A stretch of DNA of 64,000 bases, taken from the NCBI GenBank assembly GCA_018398585.1, contig JAGTTD010000002.1, positions 34,030,186-34,094,185 on the forward strand. The letters run 5' to 3'. Shown in pieces: positions 23,052-35,221 of this stretch. The notes beneath the pieces were generated by a model. It was not told the origin of the DNA, did no database searches, and was given only the letters and a program-made list of their open reading frames with translations. Every line of letters begins with the position of its first letter. Within the stretch, counting starts at the first letter, position 1. The position numbers and the translations under genes were made by a program. The stretch comes from Simmondsia chinensis (lineage: Eukaryota > Streptophyta > Magnoliopsida > Caryophyllales > Simmondsiaceae).

Positions 23052-24029
23052 AAATAATTAGGGATAAAGTTGCAATACAAAGCAGGCAACTCGAACAAAC
23101 GAGCCCTGAGTCAACCCGTATAAAGACGGGGATCAAAACAACAAAATAGAATAGACAGGAATACAAGCAAAAATAAGGCATACCCTAAGAGCCCCAACCA
23201 CTATTACGATGACTCAGAAACAAGACAAACCAAAAGACAGAAAAAAGGACAGTTAAACCCCTAATTTATCGAAGCAAAGCACTCAGCATAAGCGGATCAT
23301 AACCGTCAAAACCCAGTCCTAGTCTTTTCCCCATCTCCAACGTGCAATCCGCAGCAAGGATCTTACCGGCATCTTTAACACTATCGCCCCTTTTCATCAA
23401 ATTTCTCTTTTTTTTATTTGTCAAAGGCCTTCGTTGATCTCTTCGCGTTGTTCCCAGGTGACATGTCCTTTAGGAAATCTTGTAGCTTCCCCTTAGCTTG
23501 CTCTTTCATCTAGTGCTTGAACACTCTCTTACCCCTTTGGTCGCACCTGACTTAAGGATCTGACGTCCCACCAACACTCTTTCCCTTTTTTTCCCAACAA
23601 TGCTAGACTCCTCCATAAATAGCACTGACACCTGAATATTCTTGGGCAAACTTTTTTCCATGCGTGGGGATCTTGCCAAGGCAGGGAGCTCGAAACCTAG
23701 TGGAAACTCAGGCCCGGAGGACCTTGAGTCATTATCACTTATGGCGTCCCAAGCTTAGTTCTCATGGGACGATGTCTGATCATGAGATTGAACTGTTTCA
23801 GTTATATCTTTCTCGACCCACGGTAGGGAGAGAGGAAAGTGTTGGTTTACTCGAACTTCTTTGGAAGTTGAGCACCAGGTTGGGGAAAGAGAAGAAGAAG
23901 AAGAAGAGATGCACGTGGGCAGTGGCAATCCCAGGCCCATCTCCCGATACACTGACCATCAACATGAATAGCAATCTCACCAAAATTTGCCCCAAAAAAC
24001 TCACGCCTTCATTCACTAACCTTGAACGG
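23052..24029 (-). pseudogene. LINE ORF1 3' part and 3' UTR (split by gypsy insertion)
   Basis: On the minus strand this continues the LINE that begins near 30,830. The end of ORF1 (about 23,281-23,400) reads MGKRLGLGFDGYDPLMLSAL, homologous to IGQRVGINFDGFNPVEVADI at 32,746 and in the 38-kb copy. A 3' UTR with the same GAGTTGCCTGCTTTG-type end follows directly, with no ORF2 between. ORF1 frames are broken. Confidence 0.7.
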
Positions 24030-24627
24030 TGTCATGTTCCTAAGATCGTGACCTTAATTCGATGATCAAGGGAGATCAAGGAAATAGAGGTTAAAGAACT
24101 TGAAGAATTTTAAGATGAGAAATAGAAGAAATTAGATGAGAAAATAGAGATAGAATTGAGACGGGTTAAAGAGGATTCATTGTCATTTAATTGGATGCTC
24201 AATTACAAGTATAAACCTTCCTATTTATAAGTACTTACATCAATTCCAAAATAAATGGCGGGAAATAACTGTCACAAGCAAAAAGGCGGGAAAGGGAAGA
24301 GGAGCGTGTTAGTTACAACCGAGTCTAGAGAGTTCGAGATTATTCCTATTTCTCACATGGCTTAATTAATTGAATTAATACCCAGTTTATTTTTATTATT
24401 ATTGGGAGTTAGTCCAATTAAGTGTGGGCCAAAACAAGAATACTAATGGGCCAAGACAATGTCTTGACATAGGCTAGCGCGGACCCAGACTGGGCCCAGA
24501 CAGTGTCATGACAAGCCTCTGGCAGCGAACTGGGCCGGACCTTGACAATCCTCTGGACCGGACCTTGACAACCCTCTGGCGCGAACTAGTGCGGACTCGA
24601 GACATGAGCCGATGCGGACCCGTGACA
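24030..24627 (-). repeat. 3' LTR of chromovirus
   Basis: 598 bp, TG...CA on the minus strand (TGTCACGGGTCC at its start). It is closely similar to 29329-29910, with small indels between the two. Confidence 0.93.
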
Positions 24628-25937
24628 GTGCCGCTCCCTTAAAACGATCCTTGTCCTCAAGGATTGAATTGAGGGAACTACTTACGTATAAAGGCCCAAT
24701 CCTCCCAAGTTTCTTCAGCCAAGTTCTTCCACTTGATCAGCACTTGTGCAACCTTCTTCTTGTCTCTGTTCACGGTACGGTGCTAGAGCACTTCTTGAGG
24801 CATGACTTCAGGATCTCTTTCTGGGCCACAATGCGGGAGCTCGTTACTGATTTGCGCCCATTGCCCAATCTTCTTTTTGAGCCTGGATTCATGAAAGACT
24901 GGGTGAATTTGGGCCCCTTTTGGTAGGCCCAACTTGTAAGCGACTGCCCCAATCTTGGCTATGACCGGATATGGATCATAGTAGCGACCTGCTAGCTTCA
25001 AATTCCTCCTTAGGGCTAAGGAAGTCTGACGGTAGGGTTGAAGCTTGAGGTAGACCAAGTCCCCCGCCTCAAATGAGCGTTCAGACCTCTTCAAATCTGC
25101 CATCTGCTTATAACGGTGCTGGGCTGCCTTTAAATTCTCCTTGAGAATGTTGATCATGTTGCCCCATTCCGTGACAAAGTCCTCTACATCAGGGGAGGCT
25201 GAGTGGCAAGGTACGTCCCATGCTAGGAGGTGTGGCTCATATCCATACAAGGCCTTGAACGATGAAGTCTTCAAAGATGAGTGATAGTTGGTATTGCACC
25301 AAAATTCTGCTAGAGGCCTCCATTGGGCCCATAATTTGGGCTTGAGGAGGACCATAGCACATAAGTAATTTTCAAGGCATTGGTTAACTCTCTCCATTTG
25401 CCCATCTGATTGGGGGTGATAAGAGCTGCTCATATGGAGATCCTCTCCGACAAGGCGCATCAGTTCCTTCCAGAACAGACTCAAGAATGATGAGCCCCTA
25501 TCTGAGATTATGTCCTTGGGCAGTCCATGTAAACGGTAAATGTGGTCTAAGAAGAGCTGGGCCACTCTTGCTGCTGTATATGGATGGGCCAAGGTCAGAA
25601 AATGGGCATACTTGGTGAATCGGTCCACCACAATCAAGATTACGTCCTTCCCTTGAGACCTAGGAAGGCCCTCAATGAAATCTAGGCTGATGCTGGCCCA
25701 GGCCTGGTCTGGAACTGGTAGAGGCTGAAGTAGGCTTGGGTATGGCACATGTTCCTCCATGGTGCGTTGGCAAATGTCACAGCTGCGCACCCATTCGTGG
25801 ACACTGTCTTTGAGCTTAGGCCAGTAGAACATGCTCTTGATTCTCATCAATGTACCTGTCACCCCTGAATGTCCTCCCACTAGAGAATCATGGAAGGCGT
25901 GCAAGACTTTGTCTCTCACGGCTGCGCCTTCACCCAC
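24628..25937 (-). pseudogene. chromovirus integrase and chromodomain region
   Basis: The main open stretch (24783-25937) has the HHCC zinc finger (HDSLVGGHSG ... CDICQ), the catalytic core Asp in SLDFIEGLP, the second Asp in ISDRGSSF and Glu in SDGQMERVNQ. After a TAG the same frame continues with VLIKWKNLAEETWEDWAF, a chromodomain-like motif thought to guide integration to marked chromatin. Further stops (TAG, TGA) lie in the tail. Confidence 0.88.
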
Positions 25938-27119
25938 ATAGATGCGCCCCTAATAACAGATGATTCCTTGCTTAAGAGAAAACGAAGGTTGCCCTTTAGG
26001 ATCAAGGACTAGCTGTGCAAGGAGTTGGGAGGCCTTGGCATCCCCTTCATAGCTGTCGCTAACCTCTCGCACCCAAAGTGGGGTGACAATGGTCAGTTGG
26101 GCTAACGTTCCCTGGTCCGGACCTTCACTGCGCCTTGACAAGGCATCTGCGGCACAGTTCTCGGCCCCTTTGCGGTATTGAATGCTGTAGCTGAGGCCCA
26201 TGAGCTTGGAGACCCCTTTTTGCTGAAGCCTTGTGCTGATGCGTTGGTCCAAGAGATGGCGTAGGCTGGAGTAATCCATCTTGATGATGAAATGGTTGTC
26301 TAGGAGGTAACGCCTCCATTTTTGGATGGCCATAATCACGGCCATGAGCTCCTTCTCATGCACGGACAGGCCCAGGTGGCATGGGCTGAGGGCCTGGCTG
26401 AGATAAGCCAAAGGTCTACCCCTTTGAGTCAAGACAGCTCCAATTCCCACATCACACGCGTCCATCTCTAATATAAACGGTTCACTGAAGTCAAGCAGGG
26501 CTAGCACGGGTGCTGTCATCATGGAGGACTTCAATGGCTCAAAGGCATTTTGGGCGGCATTGCTCCATAGGAAGGCCCCTTTCTTGAGGAGGCTTGTCAG
26601 GGGCTTGCTCAACGTTCCATACCCCTTGATGAACTTACGGTAGTAGCCAGTGAGTCCAAGGAACCCACGGAGGCTTTTGACATTGGTAGGCACGGGCCAA
26701 TCTCTCATGGCCTCAATCTTGGCTGCATCAGTGGCTACGCCCTCTTGTGAAATAATATGTCCCAAGTACTCCACATGGTCTTGTCTGAACGTGCATTTGC
26801 TGCGTTTGGCGTACAGCTTATGGGCATGGAGTAGGTCCAGGACCAATGTCAAGTGTTGTAAGTGTGCACCCATCCCAGGGCTATATATTAGGATGTCATC
26901 AAAGAACACCAAGACGAACTTCCTTAAGAATGGGGCAAAAACCTCATTCATTAAGGCTTGGAATGTAGCTGGGGCGTTGGTGAGCCCAAAGGGCATGACA
27001 CGGAAGTCATAATGCCCCTGATGTGTGCGAAAGGTGGTCTTGTGGCGATCCTTGTCTCTAACTCGAATCTGATGATAGCCAGCCTAGAGATCTATTTTTG
27101 AGAAAACCGCTGCGCCTTA
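25938..27119 (-). pseudogene. chromovirus reverse transcriptase (fingers-palm) and RNase H
   Basis: The open stretch 25950-26996 starts at the RT motif MPFGLTNAPATF, has the active site VFFDDILIYS (DD present) and RNase H EMDACDVGIGAVLTQ. Two stops interrupt the frame upstream (TAG at 27084-27086, TAA at 27117-27119), and a TAG at 25950-25952 separates it from integrase. Confidence 0.9.
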
Positions 27120-28049
27120 GAGCTCATCCAAGAGGTCATCAATGACCGGAATGGGGAGCTTATCCTTGACTGTGATCTGGTTGAGCTGGCGGTAATCAAC
27201 ACAAAAGCGGTAGGTGCCGTCCTTCTTTTTGACTAAGAGGACGGGTGAAGCAAACGGGCTTCTGCTAGGCTGAATGATAGAGGTTGTGAGCATTTCCTTC
27301 AAATGCTTCTCTATCTCATCTTTTTGGTGATGAGGATACCGATAAGGTCTGATGTTAACCGGTTTGGCGCTCGGCAGTGTGGGAATGCCATGATCATGAG
27401 TACGAGGCGGAGGCAGCCCCTTTGGAATGTCAAACACGTCCTCATACTAGCTCAATAGACGTGCTAAGTCTGGATGCAACTCAGCTTCAGCTATTTCCAC
27501 TCCCGTGGCCATAAAAAGATGGCCTAGAACACAGCTGGCCTGTTTCTTCAAAAACCGTGTGATGCCACACTCGGATATGGAACGTAGAGTTGCTTGCTCA
27601 GCCATGCCTTGCAACTGGATCGCCTTCCCCTCCTTAAAGCAAGAGAAACAAAGGTTTGTGAAGTCAACGGTTACCGGACCATAATGTTGTAACCAATCAA
27701 CCCCCAAGACCATGTCGCTACCACATAGCTCAAGCACATGTAGATCATCAGTGAAAGTGGTGCCCTGGACCTTCCACTTGATGCCCGTGCATTTCTGGTA
27801 GCTCATGAGACTCTCACTGTTAGCTACGGTGACTGTCATGACAAGCATTGGCACTGTCTCCAGCTTAAGTTCACGGACCACAGCAGCGTCCAAGAAACTG
27901 TTGGTGCTTCCACTGTCATTAAGAACGGTCACGGCTTGTTTCTTGATAGATCCCCTTAGGCGCATTGTATTATGAGTAATGCGTCCTGAGAGAGTGTTAA
28001 AGGAGATCTCCATCACCCCTGTTTCATCCTCCTGAGCCTCCTCCTCCTC
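27117..28049 (-). pseudogene. chromovirus protease and RT N-terminus
   Basis: 27447-28016 encodes a retropepsin with active site LNDSGSTNSFLDA and the downstream VLGVDWLQHYGPV motif. After a TAG (27447-27449), 27117-27437 holds the RT start with [18 protein letters not shown] and [15 protein letters not shown]. All are in one frame, separated only by stops. Confidence 0.88.
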
Positions 28050-29259
28050 TTACACTTCCTCTTCCTGTTCTTCCTCCACTTCTTCTTGCCCCTCCATGCT
28101 TTGGAGCTGCTTAGGCTTACAAATGTGCCTAGGGAAATAAAGATCCCTGCATTTGTAACACTGGCCGGGCTCGCGCCTTAGGGCGCTGGAGCCAAAGGAA
28201 GCTACTGATCCTAACCGTGCTCCACTAGACCTTGACACGGACCCGTATGAGGACGCTGGGCCCTGGAAGGACACAGATGGCCCCATACGCGCACTGGACA
28301 CTGGAACCAGATCTAGCGACACCCGATCCAGTCCCTCTAGTGCCACAGATCTCAGCGATAGCTATGTCTTGAAGCTTGGCTTGCTCAAACGCCAAACTTA
28401 AGTCATTTGGTCGTGCTGCTTTGACTGAGGCTCTGAGTACGGGCTTGAGACCGCTGATGAAACTGGAAATGAAGTAATCCTCTGTTAAGGTTGGATGATA
28501 AATTAGTATCCAACTCTTAAGTTCTTCAAAACTTATGATGTAGTCCTCCACGGTGCCATTTTGGACAATCTTGCTGAACTCCTCCACAATGTCATGAATA
28601 GACCGATCGCCGAACCTCTTGCAAAGCTCATCAATAAAGAATTGCCAAGTGATCACCGGATTTTTAAGCTCTAAGGCTTGATACCAAGCCTCCCCGTGCT
28701 CCGGTAGGTGATTCGATGCAAACTCCACCCACTCATCCGTTGGCACTTGATACCAACGAAAGTATTTCAGTAATCTCCTGATCCAACCCCTAGGATTAGA
28801 TCCATCAAAACAAGAAGGATCAAGTTTGGCGGTATGATTAGAACTCCAAGTGCAGTTACTACCATTAAACCCACTGTTTTCACCTTCATCTCCCATTCGT
28901 GAAGGAACACGCTCATTCCTGAGCTCCGGTTGCGGTGGTGGTGGAGGAATTAAGCCATTTCCTCCAAGGTGAACGTAATTTCCAGATCCTCCCGTAGTAG
29001 TATGGACGGTAGCTGCCGGAATTGTCACCTCCGGTCGTTTTCCTTGGTTGATCGTGAACTTCTGCATAGTGGTGTTCAACGTCTCCATTGTAACCCTCAG
29101 ATTCTCGGTAATTTGAGCTTGAGAATCTATGGATGTTTTGAGCTCATTGCTAATTCAAACTTGATTTTCAGAGATCCTCTCCAATCTCTCCAAATGCTTT
29201 TCTACAGATTCAAATCGTTGTTGAACTTGTGAATCAACCGTTTCCTCTGATGAAGACAT
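28050..29259 (-). pseudogene. chromovirus gag and zinc knuckle
   Basis: The start ATG is at 29,259 (MSSSEETVDSQVQQRFE), with a TGA soon after (about 29,153). The capsid-like region PSCFDGSNPRGWIRRL ... LPEHGEAWYQAL is typical of plant Ty3 gag. A frameshift near 28,300-28,340 precedes the nucleocapsid knuckle CYKCRDLYFPRHIC (28,110-28,160) and an acidic tail ending in a TAA. Confidence 0.88.
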
Positions 29260-29312
29260 TGTTGCAGCGGATCGTGTACTTCTAGTAATGGCCAGTTTGA
29301 TGATCGAAAGAT

Positions 29313-29325
29313 GGCTCTGATACCA
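29313..29325 (-). other. primer-binding site (initiator-Met tRNA)
   Basis: Minus strand TGGTATCAGAGCC, three bases after the 5' LTR of the chromovirus. Confidence 0.85.
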
Positions 29326-29328
29326 CCT

Positions 29329-29910
29329 TGTCACGTTTCTAAGATCGTGACCGTAATTCGATGATCAAGGGAGATCAAGGAAATAGAGGTTAAAGAACTT
29401 GAAGAATTTTAAGATGAGAAATAGAAGAAATTAGATGAGAAAATTGAGATAGAATTGAGACGGGCTAAAGAGGATTCATTGTCATTTAATTGGACCAAGT
29501 ATAAACCTTCCTATTTATAACTACTTACATCAATTCAAAATAAATGGCGGGAAATAACCGTCACAAGCAAAAAGGCGGGAAAGGGAAGAGGAGCGTGTTA
29601 GTTACAACCGTGTCTAGAGAGTTCTAGATTATTCCTATTTCTCACGTGGCTTAATTAATTGAATTAATACTCAATTTATCTTTATTATTATTGGGTGTTA
29701 GTCCAATTAAGTATGGGCCAAAACAAGAATACTAATGGGCCAAGACAATGTCTTGACATAGGCTGGCGCGGACTGGGCCCAAACAGTGTCATGACAAGCC
29801 TCTGGCAGCGAACTGGGCCGGACCTTGACAATCCTCTGGACCGGACCTTGACAACCCTCTGGCGCGAACTAGTGCGGACCAGAGACACTAGCTGATGCGG
29901 ACCCGTGACA
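29329..29910 (-). repeat. 5' LTR of chromovirus
   Basis: 582 bp, partner of 24030-24627; flanked on the right by the duplication AACGG. Confidence 0.93.
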
Positions 29911-29915
29911 AACGG

Positions 29916-30830
29916 GGAATTACAGAGTAATCAAAATCACCCATGACAGTTGTCATCTGCTTAGGAAAAGCATAGACCTGTGAGGTAAGCCATACCAAAT
30001 TGGTGCAAGCTCTGTCTCGTTGTGTATGCGAAGAAAATGAGGCATGTTCCCTTCATAATCTGGCCGAGACGACAAGAGCAACTACTTGAGGTGAGTAGTC
30101 TGAGATCACCTCTGAATTACCCTCGTTAACAAGTAACATGCGAGATCCCTGTTAATCTGAACTTGGACCATCTGATGATTAAGTGTTGGAGAGCAAGTGT
30201 CGATAAGAATTCTAGCTACATGAACATATCTCATAGCTGAAGTCCTAGAATCCACCCTCATGAATTTCCTCCAGATCTTAGCGAGATCAGTAAAACATTC
30301 CTTATACCAATAGTGGACAGGCAATCCGTGGATCTCAATCCACACTCTTCTGTTAAGAGAGCCAATGGTCTCGCTTGAGTATTTATACACCTCTTTGAAT
30401 CTACAAAGTAGAAGCTTCTTGCGCTGATCGAGATAGGATTCCAAAGTGTCAGCAGAGTCACAAACCATGATAAAGGTGGTCGGGCTTAACCCTGTAGGGG
30501 CTAAACCGTGAAGATTATTCTCCGTGATAAATGTGAGGACATTATCCAGAGTATCATCGTCAAACGAGTGAGCAACTATTGATCTGTTAAGCTAGGCCTC
30601 CACATACTTGTTGGTATTTGACACCACAATCTTCGGAATGTTCTGAGTACCTCCGACCTTACTAAGGGGTGCATCAACCCAATCATGATTGCCTCTAGCA
30701 CTAGAATGTTGGCGAACCCCTGAGTATTTGATGCTAAATTAAAATTCTTGTTTTTAATTTTTGGTCTAAATAGTTGTGTTCCTAGTTTGTGCCTACGTAG
30801 AAGGTATATCATGCTAGCTACTAACTCTAG
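29916..30830 (-). pseudogene. LINE ORF1, 5' part (DUF4283-like)
   Basis: An ORF1-type protein of plant L1-like LINEs. The frame from about 30,720 to 30,106 contains LNRSIVAHSFDDDTLDNVLT and the diagnostic RRVWIEIHGLPVHYWYKECF, then KFMRVDSRTSAMRYVHVARI. It has a TAG/TAA at about 30,590 and a stop at 30,106. The protein normally binds RNA with the LINE transcript. The ORF was cut by the chromovirus at 29,910. Confidence 0.75.
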
Positions 30831-32340
30831 CTTATCAATTCAGTTACTACACCGTGATTAAAAGAATATACATTTACACTAGAGATCAGTGTATTCTAAT
30901 TATTGCATCATTTAGTACTTCCGCTTTTAATTATGTTAACTTAGCCCCTCTACTATTTATATTGTGTCAATTTAGCCATACATTCAAATTGAAGTTAACG
31001 ACGTAGTTTTTAACGGCATAATCACGTTAAATGTAAGTAACCCACTACAAATCCACACCTTGACTCAATTCAACCCCACCCGTGGCTAGAGCATTATAAT
31101 TTTCAATGGTAACTTAACATAAATTTTACTCTAATGACCAATAGTACATGGACTAATTGACACCACTAATAGCATAATAAGACTAAGGTTGCGTTTGATT
31201 TGGCTTCTTAATAGGTTAAGCTGTGAAAAAGTTCTAGTCGACTGTAAGGCTTGTGTTTGATTGACAGAAAATATCTTCATCTTAAATAGAAAGATGAAAA
31301 ATTAATTTTATAATTAAATAGAAAAAGATACAAAACTAGATTTTTTTCATAGCTTTTTCTTAGAAAAATATTTTAAAAAGATTATATTAATATTAAACTT
31401 TTGTCACTATGACCTATGTTTACTTATTATCACCAGCCCTACCTACCGCCACCCATTTTATACTCATGGGTTGCTACACTCACCACTTTTTACTACCATA
31501 AACAACTATTATCACAAGTCTTTCCTACCTACTTTTATTACTTGATTTATATTTTTAAGTTATTTATGTGATTATAATAGATTATTTTCTTTTTTATACT
31601 TATATCAAAACACTTTATTTTGTAAAAAAAGATCTTTTTATACTGCACAACCTAACATTTTACTATAAAAAGATACATATCTTAAATAGATAGGTTTTAT
31701 TAAAACAGATAAGTTGAAATAAGATGAACCAAACGTACCATAAATTGACACATTGGGTAAAGTACATGGAACATTGGTGTAAATAACCCAAAATATAAAG
31801 ATTTTGTTTGGGGGAGAGAGGCTTGAATTTTCCTGCATTTCAGACCTCGATACTTCCCAAATTTTCTTGTGAAGCATCGTCAACATCCATTTGACCATTA
31901 TGTAGGATGAGTAGCCGAAGAATTTGGGGAGAAATTGGACAACTAGAAAACCAAGTGGATGGTCAGGAAGCATTAATCTACGGTTGTGACTTAAAACGGA
32001 TACATATTTTAAATTCGGCCTTTACACATATTTTTGGTCCGCGTTTGGGTTTTGCGGATAGTAAAATGGCATTTTTGAAATTTTGTGGTTTGAGGTTTTT
32101 ACTAGTTTTCCTATATATACTCCTTATGATTGATTGTATGCACCGGCTCAACATTTTCTCTAATACAAACCTAGAATTTCTCTCTCAAATTTTGGTGAAT
32201 TTCGAGTTTTTTTAATTTTGACATGTTGAATCTCAAGTTTCACATTTTCATTTTGCATCAACATGCAGATGGATAGCTGTAATTATCAAATAGTTGGCCT
32301 CAAGGTGACCATCGAAACGTCAAAATCATTCATGGTCAGC
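30831..32340. other. intergenic with dispersed repeat
   Basis: 30,930-31,170 is related to kinase intron 1 at 18,150-18,400 (shared GTCAATTTAG, TAACG-AC-TA, ACTTAACATAAATTTTACTC). The rest is AT-rich; no gene is recognised. Confidence 0.5.
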
Positions 32341-32352
32341 TCTACAAATATG

Positions 32353-33210
32353 TTTTTTTTTTTTTTGATAAGTGACACCGGAGTGCCGATACAAGACAGG
32401 CAAACTCGAAAAACGAGGCCTGAAGCTAGCCGAAAGATGACCAAAAAACAAGAACAACAAAAGAAAAAGAAAAAACAGGACCTCAAACGAAGCAAAAGGA
32501 ACACGGAGAGGCAAAGAGCCGACGGGAGACCAACACAGCCACAACAAACGACGCAAGTGGACCCAAAGAAGACAAAAACCCAGACAGACAACCGAAACGG
32601 CAAACCTGAAAAGCACACAGACAAACGGCCAAACAAAAACAAAACACAAATACCACACAGGAGCCGGAGCTAACCAACAAACACGGAAACCCCAGCAACA
32701 ACCAGAAACAACCGCTTGAAACAGGCCCAAACCACACAAGCCAAATCAATGAGCAAGGATGTCAGCCACCTCAACCGGGTTGAAACCATCGAAGTTGATG
32801 CCCACCCTTTGCCCTATCTCTATAACTCGCTCCGCAGTCCGGATCATCTCATCATAAACTTCTTCCGTGATTTTCTGGATTCGATTACCCCTATTTCGGT
32901 TTTTCTTCTTCTTCTTCGCTGACTTAGGTGATTTTCCAGCATTAGTTGTAGGAGATATATCCTTGAAGAAGTCTTGCAGCTCTCGCTTCTCCCTATCCTT
33001 CATCTTGCGCTTAATCGCTTTTCTCTGTTTTTTTGTTGAGGGCACTTTTTCTTTTATTCTCCAGCCCGAGCTAGGACCTCCCATGGAAGGAGCTGCATCT
33101 TGCTGACACGACAACATAGTATCCTCAGCTTTAGAGTTACCCATTTCTGCAATGGGTTCGAAACCTGGAGGGAACTCAGGCCCAGATGCTGTAGACTCAT
33201 TTTATCGATA
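32353..33210 (-). mobile_element. LINE copy with ORF1 end and 3' UTR, no ORF2
   Basis: On the minus strand, an ORF1 C-terminal frame (32746-33144) rich in Lys/Arg (KKQRKAIKRKMKDREKRELQ; KSAKKKKKNRNRGN) ends EVADILAH. It is followed immediately by a GT/CT-rich 3' UTR ending GGTGTCACTTATC and a poly(A) tail (T run 32353-32366). There is no endonuclease or RT sequence. The 5' end is not sharply defined. Confidence 0.72.
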
Positions 33211-34060
33211 GCTTTGATCCATATTGCTTTTTTAAAGTTGACAGACTTTGATACCTATCTCTAGCTATGCACCTCCTTATCAAAGATGAGTTTATTCCTT
33301 GCGATCAACAAATAGACCATATGGCAGCAAAGAAAGACATCATCCATGAAAATGCTTTATATAGAGTCGTAAGTATATCATGTGAAGCATTATGGATAAA
33401 CATCTTTTATAGTTATATAGTCTAACTACAAGAAAGTGAACTCAACTTATATCAATTAAATAATGAGTTGTTGGAATTGATATAGTAGTTAAGCTCTCAA
33501 TCTCTATGCAAATAGGTCATGGGATCAAAGCTCATCTCCCATTCTCAAAAAGTTGATGTCCATACTGGCACCAAAGATGATTCAATTTCAAAGAGTGCCT
33601 CCACTTGAAAACTTGGGTGAGTTTTGTGAGGCGCCCCACGATGATGTTGTATTCACCGTTTGGTATAGCTATAGGCAAGGCCTAATTTGGAGTTATTACA
33701 AAAAAAAAAAAAAAAAAAAAATACTATTAATCATTAAGTTTTCAATTCAAATGTGCATTTTCTTGTAGGAAAACTCTGCTCGATTCATCAACCAATTAGG
33801 AAAAGTTTAACTTTTTGTGTACATTTCATTTTTTTCACCATTTATTTATCATACCGTTCCATTGTTTCGATGAAGTTACTATCAAGAAAAAAAATAGAAC
33901 TTGTATAAGTTGGCATACATTTTTTATAAGAGACAATATTAGATGATCTCTTATCTTACAGGTATTGATGCTCTCCCCTATAAATAGGGAATTTGTATTT
34001 ATTCTTCCTTTGATACTCTCCATAGAATTATTAGCTGCCATAGATTTAAGAACCCTAATT
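33211..34060. other. intergenic
   Basis: No gene seen. An A run lies at 33,701-33,720. A possible retroelement leader lies near 33,960-34,060, where TATAAATAGG precedes the poly-G run. Confidence 0.4.
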
Positions 34061-34065
34061 TTGGT

Positions 34066-34105
<40 letters not shown>
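34066..34105. repeat. poly-G run (40 nt)
   Basis: An uninterrupted run of 40 G, the longest of several in this window. It is either a genuine G-tract able to form quadruplexes or an assembly artefact in its length. Confidence 0.9.
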
Positions 34106-34106
<1 letters not shown>

Positions 34107-34116
34107 GTCTTTGAAA

Positions 34117-34345
34117 GTGGCTCGGATACCATGTGAAAATGTAAGTATGAAAATGATTCAATTGAATGAGAATATAAGGATAAGCAAAGGCTCTATTTAT
34201 AAAGCATACAAGAGAGCTAAAATAATAAAGTAGTCGTTTGACGATAAACTAGAGGAGAATAGTAGAACGGACAATACTTCTAATCCTAGAATTACTTCCC
34301 TAAAACTCTCTTTCAATACATTAAAACATATTTCTACACATAAGT
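34117..34345 (-). mobile_element. possible LTR remnant with primer site
   Basis: GGCTCGGATACCATG reads on the minus strand as a degenerate Met-tRNA primer site (TGGTATCCGAGCC) directly after a sequence starting TGTGAAAATG on the plus strand. This fits the end of a 5' LTR of a minus-strand element of about 200 bp. The second LTR was not found, so it is weakly supported. Confidence 0.3.
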
Positions 34346-35007
34346 ACATGATAAATAAATTAAGAAAATAATAGTGTCAGAGTTACTTTTACTATTGTCA
34401 GAATATTCATATTATAAAAGATAATATTGTCTTTCTTAAATTTAAAAAAGTTGTCATGAGCCCCTTTTTAAAAAGGGATATTTTATCCTTTACAATATAA
34501 ATATTAGTAGTAAAATTAATTCTAACCTTAGCAATTTTTATAAATTGAATAAAATAGATAGTTAATGAATTCAAAATTCAGTTAAGAGGTTGTTATTATT
34601 AAAGCAAAAATTATTTTTAATAGAGTAATAATATAATATATAAATAATAAAAATTATAATATTATTTTAAAAATTATAATTTTATTCTGACAATAATACT
34701 TTTTCAATGATAAATACATTACCATCCATTGTGATTATGGTTAATTAATGGGTGGGGGCATAAGAAATGAGTAAATGGCAATTGGAAAAGGTCATTGGAA
34801 TGCGTCAGAATCTTTGAGTGGATCATTGCATCATCCATATCAAATGATTCTTTCTTCAAATTTTGCTGACGTGGACTCCACATCTCATTTATTCAACGAC
34901 CTCCACATATCATCATGTTCCACATGTCAATTGTCAATTGGTACAAAGTTGTTAAGTTTAGTGTAGTAATTTGATTATTCAATCGTGATGCTTTGGGTTA
35001 ACAGCTT
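34346..35007. other. intergenic, AT-rich
   Basis: No gene, RNA or element with ends is visible. Confidence 0.5.
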
Positions 35008-35030
35008 GTCTCACCCCTCCATTGGATGTT

Positions 35031-35198
35031 TTTTTTTTTTTTTTATAATTGACCCATCATAGAATTTTATTCAAAAGATAAAAAGGCACAAATTATAATC
35101 ATGTCAAGAGATTCAAAGCATCAAACGATCCCAATACACCAAAACCTAACAAGACAACCAAACAACCCAAACACACGTCAGAAACACCCACAAACACC
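35031..35198 (-). mobile_element. 5'-truncated poly(A)-tailed retroelement, copy A
   Basis: 168 bp including a T run (poly(A) on the minus strand), flanked by a perfect 23-bp duplication at 35008-35030 and 35199-35221. The body is almost identical to 35232-35385, the 3' end of copy B. Confidence 0.85.
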
Positions 35199-35221
35199 GT
35201 CTCACCCCTCCATTGGATGTT

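Larger units (their letters stand above)
24030..29910 (-). mobile_element. Ty3/gypsy chromovirus, near-complete, degenerate
   Basis: LTRs are at 24030-24627 and 29329-29910, with a perfect 5-bp target duplication AACGG (24025-24029 and 29911-29915). In the minus sense the order is 5' LTR, Met-tRNA primer site, gag, zinc knuckle, protease, RT, RNase H, integrase, chromodomain-like tail, purine tract AAGGGAGCGGCAC, 3' LTR. This order and the tail are those of Tekay/Del-type chromoviruses. Stops and two or more frameshifts make it non-autonomous now. It sits inside a LINE. Confidence 0.93.
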
